Shown piece by piece: positions 59,500 through 64,000 of a DNA stretch of 64,000 bases (within the stretch, counting starts at the first letter, position 1; each line of letters starts with the position of its first letter). Where the stretch lies: positions 1,675,727 to 1,739,726 of the forward strand of contig NZ_JZHZ01000007.1 in NCBI RefSeq assembly GCF_000963005.1. The letters run 5' to 3'. The notes below the pieces were generated by a model. It did not search any database and was not told where the DNA came from. It saw nothing but the letters and a program-made list of their open reading frames with translations. The stretch is from Xanthomonas sp. GPE 39 (lineage in GTDB: Bacteria; Pseudomonadota; Gammaproteobacteria; Xanthomonadales; Xanthomonadaceae). Made by a program: the position numbers and the translations under genes.

Positions 59500-62394
59500 T
59501 CATACGACCAGTGCGGGTATCGGCCGCCCAAGCAAATATCCCTGCCCGTATGTGCAACCTAGCTCACGCAACGTCGCCAGTTGCTGCTCGGTCTCGATGC
59601 CTTCACCAACCGTCTCGATGCCCAGTGTGTCGGCCAGGGCCAGGATGCCACGCACCATTGTATGCCTGCCGACGCCCGCTTCATCATGCAGTGCAGCGAC
59701 GAAACTCTGGTCGATCTTGAGCACAGAAATCGGGAAGCGGTGAAGGCAAGACAACGCCGAAAAGCCGGTACCAAAATCATCCAGTTGCGCCAGCACACCG
59801 CGCTCGCGCAAGGATTGCAGAATATCGTAAGTACGCGTCGTATCGTCCAGCAGTGCAACCTCGGTGATCTCCACCCGCAAGCGGGACGGATCAACGCCAT
59901 ATGTCTCGATAAGGCCGAACAGACGTTCGGCAAAATCCGCAGAGCGAAAATGTCGCGGGGACACATTCACCGAGACATAGCCGTCCTGCTCCTGCACGAG
60001 ACGCCGGATCACCTGTTCATACAGCAACCAATCGACTTGCTCGATCAGTCCGCTTTCTTCACCAATGTCGACGAACTGGCCCGGCAACAGCATGCCACGT
60101 CTGTCGTGGTGCCAACGCAGCAACGCTTCGTGGCCGATCACCTGACCGTCGTCCAAGCGCACGATCGGCTGATAGAACGGCTCGAAATCTCCGTGGTTGA
60201 TCGCCCGGCGCAGGTCCACTTCAAGATCCCGGCTACGCAACGAGGCCTCGTGCATGGCCTCGTCGAATACCGCGCAACGGTCATGGGTTTGGGCCTTGGC
60301 CCGGTACATCGCTGCATCCGCATCGCGTAGCAACTCATGGCCATGGGTGTAGCGCGGATGCCAGAACGCAATCCCAAGGCTGCCGGAGGGTAACACTTCA
60401 CGACCAGCGATCCAGATCCACATCGGCTGACCAAGCACATGCAGCAGCCGCCGCGCCAATTCACAGGCACCGTCCACCCCAATGTCGCACGACATGAGGA
60501 TCGCGAACTCGTCGCCCCCCAGACGCGCGACTAGATCGTCGGAGCGAATCGTGGAGACGATCCGCTTAGCGACCTCTATCAGCATCTCGTCGCCAGCGGC
60601 ATGGCCGATGCTGTCGTTAACCGATTTGAACCGATCCAGATCAAGGAACAAGACGGCGAAAGTCTTGCACTGGCCACCGCGTGCGTGCTCAATCGCCTTG
60701 CCGAGCCGGTCGAGCAATTGCAAACGATTTGGCAGGCCGGTCAGCGCATCGTGCAGCGCCTGGTGGGTCAAGCGTTGCTCGGCGAGTCCGCGCTCTGCAA
60801 TCTGGGCCAGCAACTGCTCATTGACCTCGGCCAGTTCGCGGGTGCGTTCGTCCACCCGATGTTCCAGTTCGGCATGCGCCAGACGTATGCGCTGCTGCGC
60901 GTGCTGCCGCGCTAGACCGCTGACGACATTGTGTGCGACGAAGGTCAGTAATCGCTGATCGTCTTCGGTGAAGCGCACATGCTTGGTGTAGCTCTGCACG
61001 GTGATCACGCCAATCACCTTGCCCTCATCGAACAAGGGCACGCTCAGCCAACTTTGCGAGCGCGGGCCATTCGTCTGAACCTCTCCCTGCTCGATGAGCG
61101 CGTCGATCGCCTCGCGTTCCAGCAATTGTGGCCGGTGGATACGCATGACATATTCGGTCATGCCACGACCGAAACGTCGCTGCGGCCGGTGCTGGGTGTA
61201 TTCGTCCACCGAATAGACGAAATCTAGCATCGTCGCGTCGTCGGACAACAAGGCGATATACAGGTTACGGGCTTCGATCAACGCGCCGATGATGGCGTGC
61301 ACCTCGGCATAGAACTTCTGCAAACTTTCCGAGCGAATCGCCAACTCGGTGATGCTAAATAACGCCAGTTGCAGGGCTTCTGAACGCTCGCGCTCCTGAA
61401 TCTCGTCCTGAAGGTCGCGATTGGCGCGCTGCAATTGCTCGGTGCGTAACTGCATACTCTGCTCGAATTGCATCCGGAGATGACGTCGATCCATCGCCGT
61501 CTGCACGTACTGCGCCACATAAGCCAGCAAGGCACTGTCGGCATCGGTATAGCGCAACGCATGGTCGTAATTCTGCACCACGATGGCGCCGCACACCCTG
61601 CCATCGCGCAACATCGGTACGCCCAGCCAATGCTTGCTTTCTGGGCCATGCGCGGAGCTATATTCCACATGCAGGCGTTTGCGCACATGTTTCGATGGCC
61701 CCCGCACGGCACGGCCATGTCGTAACAGCGCGCCGATGAGGCTATGCGGCATATCACGCAATAAGTACGTCTGCTGCGGATCGGCAGAAAAGTCATCGTA
61801 GCGATCGCAGAAGTACAGAAAGCGCATGCTCTGCTGATCTTCGTCATACTCGACGATGTAGCAATTCTCCGCGTGCATCAATGATTCCAGCACGGCATGC
61901 ACGCGCTGCAGCATCTTCCCTATTTCCAGATCGGCAGCTGCAAGGTTGGCGATCTCGTACAACGCTTGCTGTAGTTGCTTGGACTTTTCCAGGCTCTGGA
62001 TGCGTAGACGCATCCGCTCGCTATCGAGCAAGCACTGACCGAACGCGATAGCGATATCGCACCAAGCCTTGGTCTGTGACGCGGATAATGGCTGCGCCAG
62101 TTGCGCCGCCACCGCAACGCAAGCAGCTTCGTCCATATGCTGCACATGCAGCAGAGCCGGCACTGCCGACACCACCAACGCCGGATCGGCCAACGCATCA
62201 AACACCATTGCAGGCAACCATTCCGGCGCCTGCGAGGTAGCACCGCACAGACGTCCGGCCACGCCGTCGCCGCAGCCAATCGCCACCGCGCTACCAGGCG
62301 GCAATAGTTCACATAGCACCTGCGCGCTGTAGGCAAGCGCGCTAGTGCTGCTCTGTTGAGACTCGCTGGCGATAGCGGACGGATTGGACAACAT
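59500..62394 (-). CDS. GAF-GAF-GGDEF-EAL cyclic-di-GMP protein
   Basis: This 964-residue cytosolic protein has an N-terminal region without recognised domain (1-130), two GAF domains (about 150-305 and 350-500) and a coiled-coil linker with RVDERTRELAEVNEQLLAQI. Then comes a GGDEF domain with intact RLGGDEFAIL (about 625), and an EAL domain with GHEALLRW (about 755), NVSPRHF, EITEVALL, LDDFGTGFSAL, LKIDQSF, EGIETEQQL and GYLLGRP. All major catalytic motifs of both domains look intact, so it may make and break c-di-GMP, with the GAFs deciding which. In Xanthomonas c-di-GMP governs motility, xanthan and virulence. Confidence 0.93.
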   Translation of the reverse strand: MLSNPSAIASESQQSSTSALAYSAQVLCELLPPGSAVAIGCGDGVAGRLCGATSQAPEWLPAMVFDALADPALVVSAVPALLHVQHMDEAACVAVAAQLAQPLSASQTKAWCDIAIAFGQCLLDSERMRLRIQSLEKSKQLQQALYEIANLAAADLEIGKMLQRVHAVLESLMHAENCYIVEYDEDQQSMRFLYFCDRYDDFSADPQQTYLLRDMPHSLIGALLRHGRAVRGPSKHVRKRLHVEYSSAHGPESKHWLGVPMLRDGRVCGAIVVQNYDHALRYTDADSALLAYVAQYVQTAMDRRHLRMQFEQSMQLRTEQLQRANRDLQDEIQERERSEALQLALFSITELAIRSESLQKFYAEVHAIIGALIEARNLYIALLSDDATMLDFVYSVDEYTQHRPQRRFGRGMTEYVMRIHRPQLLEREAIDALIEQGEVQTNGPRSQSWLSVPLFDEGKVIGVITVQSYTKHVRFTEDDQRLLTFVAHNVVSGLARQHAQQRIRLAHAELEHRVDERTRELAEVNEQLLAQIAERGLAEQRLTHQALHDALTGLPNRLQLLDRLGKAIEHARGGQCKTFAVLFLDLDRFKSVNDSIGHAAGDEMLIEVAKRIVSTIRSDDLVARLGGDEFAILMSCDIGVDGACELARRLLHVLGQPMWIWIAGREVLPSGSLGIAFWHPRYTHGHELLRDADAAMYRAKAQTHDRCAVFDEAMHEASLRSRDLEVDLRRAINHGDFEPFYQPIVRLDDGQVIGHEALLRWHHDRRGMLLPGQFVDIGEESGLIEQVDWLLYEQVIRRLVQEQDGYVSVNVSPRHFRSADFAERLFGLIETYGVDPSRLRVEITEVALLDDTTRTYDILQSLRERGVLAQLDDFGTGFSALSCLHRFPISVLKIDQSFVAALHDEAGVGRHTMVRGILALADTLGIETVGEGIETEQQLATLRELGCTYGQGYLLGRPIPALVV

Positions 62395-62537
62395 CGACGA
62401 CGACTCTGCTGCCGGCTAGACGTCAGACTACCCCACACACCCCATATTGACGACAGCATCTTCGTTAGGTAATCAACGCATTTGTGGAGTTGACCCCATC
62501 TCCAAGGCACCGGCACCGGCCGAGTCTGCCCGAATAC

Positions 62538-62557
62538 CGCACGCCTGAAGGCGTGCG
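62538..62557. repeat. 8-bp hairpin in the gap before the IMPACT gene
   Basis: CGCACGCC-TGAA-GGCGTGCG (62538-62557) is a perfect stem with a tetraloop. No T-run follows on either strand. The surrounding 370-base gap (62395-62765) has no other supported feature and should hold the promoters of the two diverging genes. Confidence 0.5.
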
Positions 62558-62765
62558 ATCATCGGCGAGCCGTGGAACAAGCGTGATCGCGGCAATCGGG
62601 GCTGAATGCGTTCCTGAACATGCGGATAAACAGGCCCATCCCCCACCACGCTCCCAAGTACGACCAACTGCAACGCCAGCACGTTGGAGCACTCCAACAG
62701 AATTGAACCTGGGTCGCTACTTGCAGCGAACGCAGACGGCAAGCCGTGTTCTCAGCTCGTCTACA

Positions 62766-63368
62766 ATGCCAGCGATGCCCGATACGCTCACCCACACCAT
62801 CCGTCACGGCATAGAGATCAAGCGCAGCCGCTTCCTCGCCCATGCCGCGCCGATTGCTAACGCCAGCGCGGCACTGACGTTCGTCCAACAAGTCGCGTCA
62901 GCCGATGCCACCCACAACTGCTGGGCCTACCGTCACGGCACCGCGTACCGCTCTAGCGACGACGGCGAGCCCGCCGGGACCGCCGGGCGTCCGATCCTGG
63001 CAGCCATCGACGGCCACGGCATGGATCAGGTGGTGGTCGTAGTGACGCGCTGGTTCGGCGGCACCAAGCTTGGTGCAGGTGGCCTGATCCGCGCCTATGG
63101 TGGCTGCGCGGCACAATGCCTGCGGCAGGCATCGCGACAACCACTGCTGACGTCGAGCCTACTGACCGTGCACTGTCACTTCGACGATCTAGGCACAGTG
63201 CATGCGGCGCTGAACAGCGGCGCGGCGGAAAAACTCGATGAGCGCTTCAATGCCGACGGCGCCGAACTGCACCTGCGCTTACCCCAAGAACGTCTGAACG
63301 CCTTGAAAACTCGTCTTCGCGACGCCACTGGCGACCGAGTCCGTTATTCGGAACCCCCAACTGCATGA
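62766..63368 (+). CDS. IMPACT/YigZ family protein
   Basis: This 200-residue protein has the UPF0029 signature: THNCWAYRHG followed by SDDGEPAGTAGRPILAAI and VVTRWFGGTKLGAGGLIRAY (about 50-115), and a C-terminal RNA-recognition-like domain. The IMPACT family is linked to translation control in eukaryotes; the bacterial function is not settled. The frame is open back to 62484, but ATGs at 62766 and 62775 begin the family sequence. Its stop overlaps the start of the next gene (ATGA). Confidence 0.87.
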   Translation: MPAMPDTLTHTIRHGIEIKRSRFLAHAAPIANASAALTFVQQVASADATHNCWAYRHGTAYRSSDDGEPAGTAGRPILAAIDGHGMDQVVVVVTRWFGGTKLGAGGLIRAYGGCAAQCLRQASRQPLLTSSLLTVHCHFDDLGTVHAALNSGAAEKLDERFNADGAELHLRLPQERLNALKTRLRDATGDRVRYSEPPTA

Positions 63369-64000
63369 ACATCCCATCGACCGACCGGGCCAAATCGCTA
63401 CGCAAGCTCGGCAATCTGCGCGCCCTATGGCCGTTCGTTCAACACCGACGTGGCCTGCTCGTGGCCTGGCTGGTGGCCCTGGCGATCTCCTCCAGCTCCA
63501 CGCTGAGCCTGCCAATGGCGGTGCGGCAGATGATCGACCACGGCTTCAGCGACCCCAGCCGTATCAACCAATCCTTCGCCTTGTTGTTCGCGGTGGCGGT
63601 GGTGTTGGCAATCGCCACCGCAGCACGTTTCTACTTCGTGTCGCTGCTCGGCGAGAAAGTCATCGCAGACCTGCGCGAGCGGCTGTACGCGCATCTGATC
63701 GGCCTGCATTCCGGCTTTCACGACCGCAATCGCAGCGGCGAACTGGTCTCGCGCCTATCGGCCGACAGCGAGTTATTGCGCGGCGTCATCGGTAGCACGA
63801 TGTCGGTCGCATTACGCAGCATGGTCACCGCGATTGGCAGCATGGCGATGCTGTGCGTGACCAGCCCACATCTGGCAGCCTATACCCTGCTGGGGATCCC
63901 ACTGGCAGTGTTGCCGATCGTGATCGGCGCACGCCGTCTGCAAAAGATCGCCCGTGCCAGCCAGGACCGCATCGCCGACGCCAACACACTGGCCGCCGAA
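63365..64000 (+). CDS. ABC exporter with fused membrane domain (partial)
   Basis: The gene starts with an ATG overlapping the stop of the IMPACT gene and runs off the window after 212 codons. The visible part is an ABC exporter membrane domain: LVAWLVALAISSSSTLSLPM and VAVVLAIATAARFYFVSLLG as helices, EKVIADLRERLYAHLIGLHS and LVSRLSADSELL as intracellular loops. MsbA, BmrA and similar half-transporters share this pattern; the substrate cannot be told. The nucleotide-binding domain lies outside the window. Confidence 0.85.
   Translation, partial: MNIPSTDRAKSLRKLGNLRALWPFVQHRRGLLVAWLVALAISSSSTLSLPMAVRQMIDHGFSDPSRINQSFALLFAVAVVLAIATAARFYFVSLLGEKVIADLRERLYAHLIGLHSGFHDRNRSGELVSRLSADSELLRGVIGSTMSVALRSMVTAIGSMAMLCVTSPHLAAYTLLGIPLAVLPIVIGARRLQKIARASQDRIADANTLAAE

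Overview
The window comes from the chromosome of a Xanthomonadaceae gammaproteobacterium, most likely a Xanthomonas. Gene content and order are typical of that group: a proline-rich transmembrane repetitive protein, a LOV-domain hybrid kinase of the Xanthomonas citri type, class III PHA synthase genes, the rluC/rne divergent pair, and a YtrA-type GntR/ABC operon. Base composition is GC-rich (roughly 60-65% by eye). It may belong to a lower-GC lineage such as the albilineans/sacchari group, but I cannot fix the species. I see no rRNA, CRISPR array, intact insertion sequence, prophage or integrase. This is mostly core chromosome with 50-odd genes and one tRNA.

Layout. 0.2-8.0 kb: TraB-family membrane protein, tandem mono-haem cytochromes c, a TonB-like proline-rich membrane protein, nfuA, phhB, a TonB-C lipoprotein and a DUF3300 lipoprotein. 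8.0-13.8 kb: rluC diverging from rne, which has a long leader, a low-complexity tail and a clear terminator, then gacA. 13.8-15.0 kb: a gene-poor kilobase with several nested inverted repeats, followed by tRNA-Leu(CAA). 15.0-23.5 kb: a lone receiver and a large PAS/GAF hybrid kinase, tex, and a LOV blue-light hybrid kinase. 24.1-27.8 kb: phaC-phaE, pssA and a 3-hydroxybutyrate dehydrogenase (polyhydroxyalkanoate metabolism). 27.9-28.1 kb: a cluster of DnaA-box-like 9-mers. 28.1-33.6 kb: Nudix and DUF1249 genes, ppsR diverging from ppsA, and a MscS channel. 33.7-37.9 kb: orn, tadA, then mntR diverging from mntH across palindromic operator candidates, and an exported Fe/Mn superoxide dismutase. 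38.1-42.0 kb: DUF2058, slyX, ugd, an exported FKBP isomerase and an exported glutathione peroxidase. 42.1-46.7 kb: a promoter and overlapping operator ahead of a small membrane protein, GntR regulator, ABC ATPase and permease, then three exported proteins of unknown function. 46.7-52.8 kb: fumC, purB, a DUF3060-like lipoprotein, a RoxA-type ribosomal oxygenase and a GNAT protein. 53.0-58.7 kb: sucA-sucB-lpd, the whole 2-oxoglutarate dehydrogenase complex. 58.8-64.0 kb: a LOG-family phosphoribohydrolase, a GAF-GAF-GGDEF-EAL protein, an IMPACT/YigZ protein and the start of an ABC exporter.

How the genes fit together. Central carbon metabolism is well represented (2-oxoglutarate dehydrogenase, fumarase, PEP synthase and its regulator, PHA storage). 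Oxidative and metal stress genes cluster (mntR/mntH, exported SOD, exported Gpx). Signalling is dense (GacA, two hybrid kinases, one of them with a blue-light motif, and a c-di-GMP protein). The most promising under-described elements are the structured region at 14.07-14.29 kb, the DnaA-box cluster at 27.95-28.11 kb, and the GntR/ABC locus with its neighbouring exported repeat proteins.
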